Assembly (NCBI RefSeq): GCF_037971845.1
Contig: NZ_CP150227.1
Span: 682,001 to 746,000 of the forward strand
Direction of reading: 5' to 3'
Length of the DNA: 64,000 bases
From: Paenibacillus sp. FSL R5-0766
GTDB taxonomy: Bacteria > Bacillota > Bacilli > Paenibacillales > Paenibacillaceae
In this document: one piece after another, positions 41,196-49,205 of the stretch
How the letters are laid out: each line of letters begins with the position of its first letter
Position numbering within the stretch: the first letter of the stretch is position 1
Translations under genes and position numbers: made by a program
The notes under the pieces: generated by a model
The model's input: the letters and a program-made list of their open reading frames with translations, nothing else
The model's database searches: none
Told to the model about the DNA's origin: nothing

Positions 41196-42008
41196 ATGGC
41201 GTATTCCATGGTGGACGTATCGGGAATGTCAGGCGTAAGTCTGAACGAACTGAGCCAGTATGCAGAGACAGGTCTTCTGAATCCGGCCTTTGGGGATGTA
41301 GATGAGGACATCTATTATGAAAAGCAGGAATTGTTGAGACTCCAGCAAATCCTTTTCTGTAAGGAAGTAGGTATGAAGGAGAATGAGATTGCCCCGATGC
41401 TCCGGGATAATCCCCAGGATGTCATACGCATCATGAAGCAGCATCGGATTGACATGCTGGAGAAGGCACTCCGTCTGCATGGATTGATTCAGACACTGGA
41501 CAAAACGATCTCTCATTTGCAAGGTGAACAGGAACTTGATGAACATGAGCTGTATATCGGTTTTGTAAATAAGGGACGTCACCAGTTGCTGAATGAATCG
41601 GGTTCTGACCCTGTAGTCACTAATGATATGAACCATGTGCAGACAGAAGGTACTCAGAGGTCTGACATCCAATCTTCCAATACATCCACATTGCCTGAAA
41701 ATCAGGAGTTGAAGTCAAAAGAAGATTATCTGGATTCCCAGGCGAGAATTGACCAGGTTCATCTGGACTTGCAACAGGCCATTGAGGATGGATTGGAACC
41801 CGGTAGTGCAAAAGTACAACGGATTATTGGCAGGCATCTTGAATGGATCAAAGGTTATTATACACCCACCGCTGAGATCTATCGGGATTTGGCCAATCTG
41901 TATGTGGAGCATAAAAATTTCCGTCAGATGTACGATGGTTATCACCCGAAATTGGCTGAATTCCTGCGGGATGGGATGATGATTAAAGCGGAACATGATT
42001 TATCCTAG
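41196..42008 (+). CDS. MerR-type regulator with TipAS-like ligand domain
   Basis: 270 residues. The N-terminal HTH is divergent: VDVSGMSGVSLNELSQYAETGLLNP, then YYEKQELLRLQQILFCKEVGMKENEI. A coiled coil (IMKQHRIDMLEKALRLHGLIQTLDKTI) and a low-complexity linker follow. The C-terminus is TipAS-like (QRIIGRHLEWIKGYYTPTAEIYRDLANLYVEHKNFRQMYD...LAEFLRDGM), a domain that binds thiopeptides and other drugs. Its target genes are unknown. Confidence 0.85.
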   Translation: MAYSMVDVSGMSGVSLNELSQYAETGLLNPAFGDVDEDIYYEKQELLRLQQILFCKEVGMKENEIAPMLRDNPQDVIRIMKQHRIDMLEKALRLHGLIQTLDKTISHLQGEQELDEHELYIGFVNKGRHQLLNESGSDPVVTNDMNHVQTEGTQRSDIQSSNTSTLPENQELKSKEDYLDSQARIDQVHLDLQQAIEDGLEPGSAKVQRIIGRHLEWIKGYYTPTAEIYRDLANLYVEHKNFRQMYDGYHPKLAEFLRDGMMIKAEHDLS

Positions 42009-42060
42009 ATGCATAAAGTAACATGGGCGAGCAAGAACATGGGTGTGAATCATAAAGGAT

Positions 42061-42101
42061 AACAAAGAGCGCAGACCTCTGAGAGGACTGCGCTCTTTGT
42101 T
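42061..42101. terminator. Bidirectional terminator
   Basis: AACAAAGAGCGCAG and CTGCGCTCTTTGTT form a perfect 14-bp stem between two convergent genes. Confidence 0.8.
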
Positions 42102-42159
42102 ATTACGGGTTCTTCATCATCGTGTGTGATGAGACTCCGATCACCTTATTCATCATTTC

Positions 42160-42657
42160 CTAAAGGGGTATGGTTGCCTCCAACTGCTCTGTGAGCAGGC
42201 TTACGGCTTTCTCCAGGAAGACGCGGTCTTCGTCGTCAAAACGGTTTTTGATCGGGCTGTCGATATCCAGCACCCCGTACAGCTCGCCGTTTTTGATAAT
42301 CGGTACGACGATCTCACTGTTCGATGCTGCATCACAGGCAATGTGGCCTGGGAAGGCATGAACATCATCAACGACCAGGGTACGTTTTTCGGCAGCAGAT
42401 GTGCCGCATACACCACGTCCCAATGGAATTCGGATACAGGCAGGCAGTCCTTGGAATGGCCCGAGGACCAGTTCTTTTCCATCATACAGATAGAAGCCGA
42501 CCCAATTGGTGTCGGTCATAAATACATTGAGCAGCGCAGCAGCGTTGGCCAGATTGGCAATCGCACTAGGTTCATCGCGGATCAGAGCACTTAACTGTCC
42601 CAGGACGGCGGTGTGCTGCTCACTTCGTGTTCCTTCATAGGAAACAGCTTGAAACAT
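42160..42657 (-). CDS. msrC: Free methionine-(R)-sulfoxide reductase (GAF domain)
   Basis: 165 residues, a single GAF domain: NWVGFYLYDGKELVLGPFQGLPACIRIPLGRGVCGTSAAEKRTLVVDDVHAFPGHIACDAASNSEIVVP. The three cysteines (ACIRI, GVCGT, IACDA) are those used for catalysis and resolution in fRMsr. It reduces free Met-R-sulfoxide with thioredoxin. It is convergent with the TipAS regulator gene and stands alone. Confidence 0.92.
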   Translation of the reverse strand: MFQAVSYEGTRSEQHTAVLGQLSALIRDEPSAIANLANAAALLNVFMTDTNWVGFYLYDGKELVLGPFQGLPACIRIPLGRGVCGTSAAEKRTLVVDDVHAFPGHIACDAASNSEIVVPIIKNGELYGVLDIDSPIKNRFDDEDRVFLEKAVSLLTEQLEATIPL

Positions 42658-42842
42658 GGTAAATCACCCTCCCGAGCAAAATGGTACTTATTTTCAAGAT
42701 AGTGCAGAGGATGCGGTTAGTCAAGCGGAGGATTTCGGAAAGGGAAGGGAATACCTGAAGAATCCTCCTGTTTCTCAGCTTCTTACGTGGGGTAATTACT
42801 TAGCAACCACGGAGGGCTATAACCCGGGAAGGAGCTTGGCTT

Positions 42843-43139
42843 ATGCATGCAGAGGTACAGAATCTTTTTGTACGGATTCATCTACTATATTTCGCGCAAA
42901 ATCAGGATTTGAACGTTAGCGAGGCATTACCCCTATTGGAAGAACGGGGCTATCGCGTTGGAGAGCGGGAGATCAAGCAGGAGCTTGAACACCTGACACA
43001 GGAGAATTTCCTGACCGCCCACGGGGACCAATGGAGCCTGACCGGGACTGGCATCGAAGAATTCAAGGAAATCACGGCTGTGTTTGGCCGGGTTAGCGAT
43101 GAATTACTGGGGAAGGGCAAGAAAACGTCCAAAGCTTAA
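42843..43139 (+). CDS. Hypothetical winged-helix-like small protein
   Basis: 98 residues from ATG 42843, with GGAAGGAG 8 bp before. LLEERGYRVGEREIKQELEHLTQENFLTAHGDQWSLTGTGIEEF looks like a winged helix-turn-helix (helix, recognition helix, wing). I do not recognise a family. It may be a small DNA-binding protein. It is divergent from the fRMsr gene, with a terminator after it. Confidence 0.65.
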   Translation: MHAEVQNLFVRIHLLYFAQNQDLNVSEALPLLEERGYRVGEREIKQELEHLTQENFLTAHGDQWSLTGTGIEEFKEITAVFGRVSDELLGKGKKTSKA

Positions 43140-43207
43140 AATTCATTAGGACAAGCCATGATTCCATAATTCACTCAAACTTGAATTGTTCCATACGTAC
43201 AACAAGA

Positions 43208-43235
43208 CCGGGAGCGAAATTGGCCCGGTTTTTTG
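43208..43235 (+). terminator. Terminator after the small winged-helix gene
   Basis: ACCGGG pairs with CCCGGT across 11 nt, followed by TTTTT. Confidence 0.8.
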
Positions 43236-43338
43236 ACGTGTGTCCATGACTGAACAGTTGCCATTCGGCGCAGGTTATGATTAGATGACTAGTGAATATT
43301 ATGGTCTGCGGAGATAGATCGGATCGGAGTGTCTTTAT

Positions 43339-43911
43339 ATGTATAAATGCAAAGGAAGAATTCCCGAAATGGAGACTGCGCGGCTTCGTCTGCGTAAAAT
43401 GCGTCGCCGGGATGCGGCCCAGATGTTCGCATGCTGGTCAGATCGCGAGGTGACCCGTTACATGAATCTTGCACCCATGATTGGGACAAGCGAAGCGGCG
43501 GACATGATTGGACTGCTCAACCAAATGGCAGGAGAAGAGAATGCGATCCGCTGGGGGATCGAACTCAAAGAAACAGGCAAGCTCATCGGCAGCTGTGGCT
43601 TTAACACATGGCAGCTTGAAGGCGCATTCCGAGGTGAGATCGGTTATGAGCTGGGACGTGATTATTGGCGCCGCGGTTATATGACGGAGGCTTTCTCCGC
43701 ATTGCTGCCCTTCGGGTATGAGACCATGGGTCTTAATCGAATTGAAGCGCTGGTTGATCCGCGTAATCTGGCGTCTGGCGAGTTCCTGACAAACCGCGGC
43801 TTCACGCGAGAAGGGTTGCTGCGACAGGTGCAACATACGTCCACCGGATACAAGGATATGGTGATGTATTCCATGCTGTATGATGAGTTCCTTCGCAAGC
43901 GAGGTAAATAA
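43339..43911 (+). CDS. GNAT-family N-acetyltransferase (RimJ/RimL type)
   Basis: 190 residues: METARLRLRKMRRRDAAQMFACWSD at the start, then IGSCGFNTW, GEIGYELGRDYWRRGYMTEAFSALL (acetyl-CoA loop with the R-x-x-G-x-M pattern), IEALVDPRNLASGEFLTNRGFTREGLLR. The start at ATG 43339 gives a MYKCKGRIPE lead-in; ATG 43369 has a better SD (AAAGGAAG) and cannot be excluded. The target is unknown. Confidence 0.88.
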   Translation: MYKCKGRIPEMETARLRLRKMRRRDAAQMFACWSDREVTRYMNLAPMIGTSEAADMIGLLNQMAGEENAIRWGIELKETGKLIGSCGFNTWQLEGAFRGEIGYELGRDYWRRGYMTEAFSALLPFGYETMGLNRIEALVDPRNLASGEFLTNRGFTREGLLRQVQHTSTGYKDMVMYSMLYDEFLRKRGK

Positions 43912-44128
43912 AAGAGACAATATATAATTGTTTTTAATTTTACACGTAAACGAAGAAACAGAACAAAGCTGGAGAAGCGAAGCGATCGCCTTTATCACCG
44001 GATTTCTCCTTTAGAGAGGAGAAGAAAAAAATCTGGGGATAACAGCGATCGGAAGCTTGTTCTGGTTCGTAGTAGATGTGTAAATTAACGTACCAATTAT
44101 ATAGAGAAACGAAGAGAGAAGGGTTTGT

Positions 44129-45652
44129 GTGAATGCAACCGGAGGTTTAAAGCGCAGTTTCATCTTGACGGGGCTGTTGCTCGCGACATTTCTGTCAGCG
44201 ATTGAAGGCACCGTAATTGGTCCGGCAGGGCCGACCATTGTCAGTGAGCTGGGGAGTGTACAGCTGCTGAGCTGGATTTTCACCGCATATCTGTTGACGA
44301 TGGCTGTGAGTACGCCTATTTTTGGCAAAATCAGTGACCTGTATGGACGAAAGCCTGTATTTCTGATTGGCTGTGCGTTATTTTTACTGGGTTCACTCTT
44401 GTGCTGTCTTTCGCAGAACATGGAGCAATTGATTATTTTCCGTGCTATTCAAGGGATTGGTGCGGGTGCGGTAGTTCCTGTTACATTTACGATTATTGGG
44501 GACATCTACGCCATTGAAGAACGTGGCAAAATCCAGGGATGGATTAGCTCCGTGTGGGGCATTTCCTCTCTGGCGGGACCGCTGCTTGGTGGTTATTTTG
44601 TAGATAATCTCGGCTGGCAGTGGATCTTTGGTTTTAATGTGCCGTTTGGTCTGCTTGCAATGTGGTTTGTATTTCGTTATCTGAAGGAAGATATCTCGCC
44701 GCGTACAGCCAAAATTGACTATGTTGGTGCACTGACCTTCACGGTGGGCATTACTGCATTGTTATTCGTCCTGTCGGCGGGTGGGCAGTATTATGCCTGG
44801 AGTTCTCCGCTGATTGTTGTGCTGAGTGTGGTCGCCGCTCTGTTTATCATTTTATTTTTCGTGGTGGAAAAAAGAGCTCAGGCCCCTATGGTTCCACTAC
44901 ATTTGTTCCGAATTCGGGACATCCGTGTGGCGAATATCGCCGGACTGCTGACCAGTACTTTGATGATCGGCCTGACCAGTTATTTGCCGCTCTGGGTGCA
45001 GGGGGTTCGGGGAGGTAATGCGACGGAATCTGGGCTGCTGCTCGCGCCAATGTCGGTGGGCTGGCTCATTGGTAGTGTGTTGGCAGGCCGCCTATTGATG
45101 AAAATTGGATCACGTATGACCGCATTGATTGGGTTAACCGGAATTGCGATCGGATCTGGTGGACTCTTTCTGGTCGGCGGGACATCCCCGCAGGCTGTGC
45201 TCTTTATATTGACCTTTATTTATGGTCTCGGTTTCGGATTTGCGTTTACGATCTTCACCATTATTGCGCAGTCTTCTGTAGGGTATAAGGAGCGTGGTTC
45301 CTCTACCGCACTGCATACGTTCATGCGTACATTGGGACAGACGATTGGTGCAGCGGCTTTTGGCACTTGGTTGAACTATCGGATCTCCACGTTATCGAAT
45401 GAACAGAATCTGGTTGAGGCTGGAATTTCGGAGAATGATCTGAATGAACTGCTCGCACCACATACGGATGCTGCCTTATCTGATGACAAATGGGCGCTAC
45501 TGCGTAACGTTCTGGAAGGAAGCCTGCATTCCCTGTTTGTGATTATGTTCGTCATTGCATTGGTGTCGTGGGTAACGACGCTGGCTTTACGCAAACGTTT
45601 AATTGTACCCGAAGATGCAGATGCTCCACCGCAGCCACAAGGCTCAAAGTAA
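44129..45652 (+). CDS. MFS multidrug transporter, DHA2 (EmrB/QacA) type
   Basis: 507 residues with about 14 membrane segments, longer than the 12-helix MFS. Motifs: FLSAIEGTVIGPAGPTIVSELG in TM1, GKISDLYGRKPVF in loop 2-3, and GISSLAGPLLGGYFVDNLGWQWIFGFNVPFG with antiporter motif C. The start is GTG 44129, behind GAAGGG. It is convergent with a MarR gene, which could regulate it. It should expel drugs using the proton gradient. Confidence 0.92.
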   Translation: MNATGGLKRSFILTGLLLATFLSAIEGTVIGPAGPTIVSELGSVQLLSWIFTAYLLTMAVSTPIFGKISDLYGRKPVFLIGCALFLLGSLLCCLSQNMEQLIIFRAIQGIGAGAVVPVTFTIIGDIYAIEERGKIQGWISSVWGISSLAGPLLGGYFVDNLGWQWIFGFNVPFGLLAMWFVFRYLKEDISPRTAKIDYVGALTFTVGITALLFVLSAGGQYYAWSSPLIVVLSVVAALFIILFFVVEKRAQAPMVPLHLFRIRDIRVANIAGLLTSTLMIGLTSYLPLWVQGVRGGNATESGLLLAPMSVGWLIGSVLAGRLLMKIGSRMTALIGLTGIAIGSGGLFLVGGTSPQAVLFILTFIYGLGFGFAFTIFTIIAQSSVGYKERGSSTALHTFMRTLGQTIGAAAFGTWLNYRISTLSNEQNLVEAGISENDLNELLAPHTDAALSDDKWALLRNVLEGSLHSLFVIMFVIALVSWVTTLALRKRLIVPEDADAPPQPQGSK

Positions 45653-45685
45653 AAAGAAGATATATATATACAAAAAACATATGAA

Positions 45686-45727
45686 AAACCGGATTCGCCG
45701 ATGTCAGGCAAATCCGGTTATTTTTGT
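45686..45727. terminator. Bidirectional terminator between MFS and MarR genes
   Basis: AAACCGGATT-GCC and GGC-AATCCGGTT form the stem, with TTTTTG after it on the plus strand and TTTTTC on the minus strand. Confidence 0.85.
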
Positions 45728-45751
45728 TGATGGACAAGTGCAAAGAATGGT

Positions 45752-46213
45752 CTAGCTGTTCGCTGATAAACGGTCTGCAGAATGTGCAAGCCTTCCCAAG
45801 AGTTCGGACAGCAATTCCTTGTCTTCCTCGCTCAGTCCACTTACAGCCCGATCAATCTTCAACGCATAGCCTGGATAGATGTCATCCATGGTGCGCTGTC
45901 CTTCTTCGGTCAGTTCCACAAAGATGATACGTCTGTCTTGCGGACAATGTTTGCGGTGTAACAATCCTTTTTGCTCCAGCTTATCGATCACATAGGTCAC
46001 ATTACCACTTTGCAGCAGAAGTTGTGCACCAACCTGTTGAATCGGCTGAGCTCCTTTCATATATAACACTTCGAGCACCCCGTATGCAGTAGGGTTGAAG
46101 CCATGCACTTTGCTTCCGGATACAGCGTGTTCATTCACGCTCTTGAATGTCTGGGCCAAGGTGCGGTACAGATGAAGTGAACGTTCGGTTCCGATTTCTT
46201 GTAATTCCAGCAT
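45752..46213 (-). CDS. MarR-family transcriptional regulator
   Basis: 153 residues: GFNPTAYGVLEVLYMKGAQPIQQVGAQLLLQSGNVTYVIDKLEQKGLLHRKHCPQDRRIIFVELTEEGQ holds the winged helix with the DRR wing motif. Cys in HCPQDRR could be a redox sensor, but no N-terminal OhrR-type Cys is seen. It is divergent from the broken MFS gene at 46578 and convergent with the intact MFS gene. The motif TATAAGTTGAAAT next to its start may be its operator. Confidence 0.9.
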   Translation of the reverse strand: MLELQEIGTERSLHLYRTLAQTFKSVNEHAVSGSKVHGFNPTAYGVLEVLYMKGAQPIQQVGAQLLLQSGNVTYVIDKLEQKGLLHRKHCPQDRRIIFVELTEEGQRTMDDIYPGYALKIDRAVSGLSEEDKELLSELLGRLAHSADRLSANS

Positions 46214-46240
46214 GCTGATCCCGCCTTTTCAGATTAGTTT

Positions 46241-46352
46241 TATAAGTTGAAATGATGAAGTTACAACCTACCACGATGAGCATAGAACAACCTTCCAATC
46301 ACTGTTATCCCCATCGTTATGCTGTTCATATAAAAAATAATTTCAACTTATA
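46241..46352. repeat. Perfect 13-bp inverted repeat pair, candidate regulator sites
   Basis: TATAAGTTGAAAT (46241-46253) and ATTTCAACTTATA (46340-46352) are exact reverse complements, 86 bp apart, between the MarR gene and the broken MFS gene. After the second copy the stretch TTGGTTAG is repeated in tandem. Confidence 0.5.
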
Positions 46353-46577
46353 TGCGTTGGTTAGTTGGTTAGTTATGTTTGAAGATTCAGGTTGTCACCA
46401 TGGTTTAATTGTAAACTTCTATTTCTACGAAAAACATGCGATATGTCACAAGATTTGCATTTTTAGCATTTAAAATTTGATCATTCATCATACCGAAAAA
46501 TCATCCTTGAGGTGCGGCTTCTTCTCCGCATCTCTGGCAGGAGGTTGAGTCAATTAACGTTTGAAGGACATCGACCG
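46353..46577. other. Leader region of the broken MFS gene
   Basis: Part of a 364-base gene-free stretch (46214-46577). It holds a small GCGG/CCGC hairpin and an AAGGA SD just before TTG 46578. I see no other gene. Confidence 0.45.
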
Positions 46578-46741
46578 TTGAAGAATAACCGATCTTTTGT
46601 AACATTGATGGTGGCACAGGCCATCTCCAATCTGGGGGATTGGCTGCATCTGCTCGCCATCCTGACCCTCGTGGGTATCCGCTAGAATGCAACGCCAGGG
46701 GAGATTACATTTGTCACACTTTCCGCCGCACTACCCATTCT
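46578..46741 (+). pseudogene. MFS transporter, N-terminal fragment (split gene, part 1)
   Basis: TTG 46578 follows AAGGA by 9 bp. The frame reads KNNRSFVTLMVAQAISNLGD then WLHLLAILTLVGIR, a typical first helix of macrolide/MFS_3-type exporters. TAG follows at 46683-46685, where relatives have Trp (TGG). It continues NATPGEITFVTLSAALPIL to 46741, where the family similarity stops. The next expected residues, LLRGPFAGTLADR, are found in frame from 50244. The gene is thus broken twice: a nonsense codon and a 3.5-kb insertion. Confidence 0.85.
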
Positions 46742-46773
46742 AAGGAGTTGCATCAGTCTGAGGCGGTGGGGAA

Positions 46774-47124
46774 ATGACAGCACCGATATTAAAGGATGTA
46801 CAAGCTAAATTGGATACACTGGCGAAGGAACGATTCGATGAATCCGATTATGAATTGTTCTGTACTCTGCTTCACCAGCTGGACAAGTATAAAGCTTTGG
46901 CTGATAGCAACAGAGAGGCATTGTACAACCAAGATAGGGAGTCTGCTTCTCATATGGACATACAACAAGAGAAGGTAGAATCACTGAATCGTGATGTCGC
47001 TTATTGGCAGCATGAATGCACCGTCTTGTATGTTGAGAACAAACGACTTATGAATCAATCGGGAGAGGGTGCAGCTCATGGGGGCGGTGATGGTCCAAAT
47101 GGAATTGATACCAAGTGCGGATGA
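46774..47124 (+). CDS. Small phage-type protein of unknown function
   Basis: 116 residues, ATG behind GGCGGTGGGG. Charged and mostly helical; a coiled-coil stretch around HMDIQQEKVESLNRDVAYWQHE is followed by a glycine-rich tail. The 3' end overlaps the ArpU-like gene by 47 bp. Its placement directly before an ArpU-type regulator and its make-up fit a phage early/late-switch gene. I recognise no family. Confidence 0.6.
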   Translation: MTAPILKDVQAKLDTLAKERFDESDYELFCTLLHQLDKYKALADSNREALYNQDRESASHMDIQQEKVESLNRDVAYWQHECTVLYVENKRLMNQSGEGAAHGGGDGPNGIDTKCG

Positions 47125-47479
47125 TAAGGACATCAATCGGGTTGTTGAGCTACTGACGGTGGATTATCACCAGTGGCTTGCATCGATGAAAGTTTTGGGT
47201 AAAGTGACAGTATTGACTCCAGATCAACATGCCAAGTACACTGCTTATAAAATTCAAGTTGACGTGGTGAATGCGGCCATTGATGCCATCTTGGATAAAG
47301 AGGCTCGGGATATCATTACACACCAGTACATTAAATCGACCCGCCGCAAACATACAGTTGCACTCTTTCAGGGGCGCGGCATGAGTGAAAGAACGGTAGA
47401 TAGACGGATCAACAAGGGGCTACTAAGCATATCCAACACACTCAAGGATTGTGGAATGCTTTGGCCCTCCGAAAAGTGA
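47078..47479 (+). CDS. arpU: ArpU-like phage late-gene transcriptional regulator
   Basis: 133 residues from ATG 47078 (GGGAGAGGG 8 bp before; ATG 47090 is an alternative). A helical N-terminus INRVVELLTVDYHQWLASMKVLG is followed by NAAIDAILDKEARDIITHQYIKSTRRKHTVALFQGRGMSERTVDRRINKGLLSISN. The last part is a sigma-region-4-like HTH (FQGRGMSERTVDRRINKGL), as in ArpU/RinA-type regulators that switch on packaging and structural genes. It lies just before the repeat region, as expected for a regulator next to its target promoter. Confidence 0.75.
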   Translation: MGAVMVQMELIPSADDKDINRVVELLTVDYHQWLASMKVLGKVTVLTPDQHAKYTAYKIQVDVVNAAIDAILDKEARDIITHQYIKSTRRKHTVALFQGRGMSERTVDRRINKGLLSISNTLKDCGMLWPSEK

Positions 47480-47517
47480 CGGTAAATTGACGGTATGTTG
47501 GCAATCGAATGACGGTG
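47477..47517 (+). repeat. Three TGACGGT direct repeats on an 11-bp period
   Basis: TGACGGTA at 47477 and 47488 and TGACGGTG at 47510, so starts differ by 11 and 22 bp (one and two helical turns). The first copy includes the stop codon of the ArpU-like gene. They could be the binding site of ArpU or another phage regulator. Confidence 0.6.
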
Positions 47518-47528
47518 AAACAGCAATA

Positions 47529-47573
47529 CACTAGGCACATAGAGAGGTTAACCCCTCTCCGGTGTGCCTAGTG
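47529..47573 (+). other. Long hairpin after the ArpU-like gene
   Basis: CACTAGGCACA (47529-47539) pairs perfectly with TGTGCCTAGTG (47563-47573), with an inner GAGAGG/CCTCTC stem. No T run follows, so it is not a plain terminator. Confidence 0.6.
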
Positions 47574-47654
47574 CCCGTTATCGCGCTTGGACTCGGCTGT
47601 GCTGTGGGACTATTTGTCCTTAGACGTGGATCGTCAAGGGTGCAGTTTGTGGGG

Positions 47655-47683
47655 AAAGGAGATAAGAGTTCTCCCTTTTTTCT
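47655..47683 (+). terminator. Possible terminator before the PIN-like gene
   Basis: AAAGGAGA pairs with TCTCCCTT across 7 nt, followed by TTTTTC. It would isolate the cargo from the phage regulator's transcript. Confidence 0.5.
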
Positions 47684-47754
47684 TTGAAAGAAGGATTTAT
47701 ACTTTTTTTGTCGAAATGCACCTCTTGATATCTAGTACAGAAAGAGGTTAATAT

Positions 47755-49065
47755 ATGCGACAGGAATTTTCCGGATATTACTCACCGACAGAGAGAGAGT
47801 TTGAAGAATTATGGACTGAGTGTACGTTTGTTTTTGATGCCAACATGCTTATTAATCTATATAGATTTCCAAAAGATTCAAGAGAAGCGATGTTCAAAAT
47901 AATGGAAAATGTCAAAGAAAGAATTTGGATACCACACCAAGTTGCTCTTGAGTATCATAAACATTTGCACGAAGAGATTTATAATCAAAAGAAAGCATAC
48001 ACTAAGTTCAAAGAACAATGTAACGAATCTGTTAGTAAACTAATTGATGAATTGGCAGGTTTAAGGCATTCAAATCTAGAGTCTGAAGGCATTGAAGGAA
48101 TACTGAACCAATGTCTAATAGATATAGAGGAGGAACTGTCAAAACAGCATGAGTCTCAACCAGACCTGTTAGAAATTCAAAATAAAGTAACTCATTTAAT
48201 TGGAAATAATGTAGGAGTTCCGTTTACTCCTGATAGATTAAAAGAGCTTTATGAAATTGGAAGCGTTCGATATCAAGCGAAAATTCCTCCTGGATATAAG
48301 GATTTGAAAGAAAAGGAAGGTGAGACAACTCTTCATAACGGCGTCACTTACAAAGATGAGTATGGAGATCTTGTTTATTGGCAACAAATTCTGGACAAAG
48401 CACGTGATGAAGACTCCATAAAATCAGTTATACTGGTAACCGATGACAGCAAAGAGGACTGGGTTTATAAGGTTAAGGGAGAAAAAAAGGGCCCGCATCC
48501 TGAACTAGTCCATGAATTTAAAAAGGAATGTAAAGGCAAACAATTCTATCTTTATAACTCTGAAAGATTTTTAGAGTATGCAAAGAAAAGGTTGAAGTTG
48601 GACGATTCATATTTAGATAATGATAAAGTTACCGGGGCCATAAAAGGCATTAAAGAATTAAAGAAACACGATGATGAAGTTAAACTTTCAAACCAAAGAA
48701 ATAATGCTAAATCCATAGACGTAAAAATATTAGATAATTCGGTGTTAGAGGCAATCCATATTAATGAGGATTTTCCAGAAATCGATCCTAAATTTAAACT
48801 GAGTTTTATGGTGAGTCTAGAAGATGGCATAGATGATGAAGAATATTCCAATTTCAGGAATTCTCTGAAGAGATTTATGAAAATTATTTATGGCAATGAT
48901 ATTAAGATTTATTATAAGTTCAATATGGATTTGGGAGGAACACACTACTACAGCCTGGATCTTGAAGGTACAAAGAAGTTTCCAGATTCAATGATTCAAG
49001 TGCTGAATGATTTAGCCCAATCTGCATTTCCTTTTAAAGACGCGAGTATTGTAATTACCGAGTGA
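47755..49065 (+). CDS. PIN-like nuclease-domain protein (candidate defence gene)
   Basis: 436 residues, ATG behind AGAGG. The PIN-like half runs to about residue 280: CTFVFDANMLINLYRFP (metal-binding Asp28, Asn30), RIWIPHQVALEYHKHLHEE, a long helical insertion, and later VILVTDDSKEDWV (Asp230/Asp231) with FLEYAKKRL. This resembles the PIN_8 group found in defence islands. The C-terminal ~130 residues are a separate domain of unknown function. AT-rich codon use (many AAA, GAA, TTA) differs from both the phage genes and the chromosome. It likely cuts RNA or DNA; this is inference. Confidence 0.72.
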   Translation: MRQEFSGYYSPTEREFEELWTECTFVFDANMLINLYRFPKDSREAMFKIMENVKERIWIPHQVALEYHKHLHEEIYNQKKAYTKFKEQCNESVSKLIDELAGLRHSNLESEGIEGILNQCLIDIEEELSKQHESQPDLLEIQNKVTHLIGNNVGVPFTPDRLKELYEIGSVRYQAKIPPGYKDLKEKEGETTLHNGVTYKDEYGDLVYWQQILDKARDEDSIKSVILVTDDSKEDWVYKVKGEKKGPHPELVHEFKKECKGKQFYLYNSERFLEYAKKRLKLDDSYLDNDKVTGAIKGIKELKKHDDEVKLSNQRNNAKSIDVKILDNSVLEAIHINEDFPEIDPKFKLSFMVSLEDGIDDEEYSNFRNSLKRFMKIIYGNDIKIYYKFNMDLGGTHYYSLDLEGTKKFPDSMIQVLNDLAQSAFPFKDASIVITE

Positions 49066-49087
49066 CAAAATTGTCGCTCTTTTTTTA
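49060..49087 (+). terminator. Terminator of the PIN-like gene
   Basis: GAGTGACAA pairs with TTGTCGCTC (one G-T pair), overlapping the stop codon, followed by seven T residues. Confidence 0.85.
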
Positions 49088-49205
49088 TGTATTGAGTTCA
49101 CCAGTCTATATAGATATGAATAACTCATTGGAAATATTTCATAGTAAATATCTAGATGCTTATGTATAATCCTCCTAGCAAACATATAAAAGGAGAGTCA
49201 TACAT

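Noticed and set aside
43991..44025. TTCTCC...GGAGAA hairpin as a terminator after the GNAT gene
   Set aside because: The run of A residues follows on the plus strand and the T run precedes the hairpin on the minus strand, so neither direction gives a proper terminator.
46501..46692. Minus-strand frame of 63 codons across the start of the broken MFS gene
   Set aside because: The plus strand shows a recognisable MFS N-terminus there; the minus frame has no SD and looks like its shadow.
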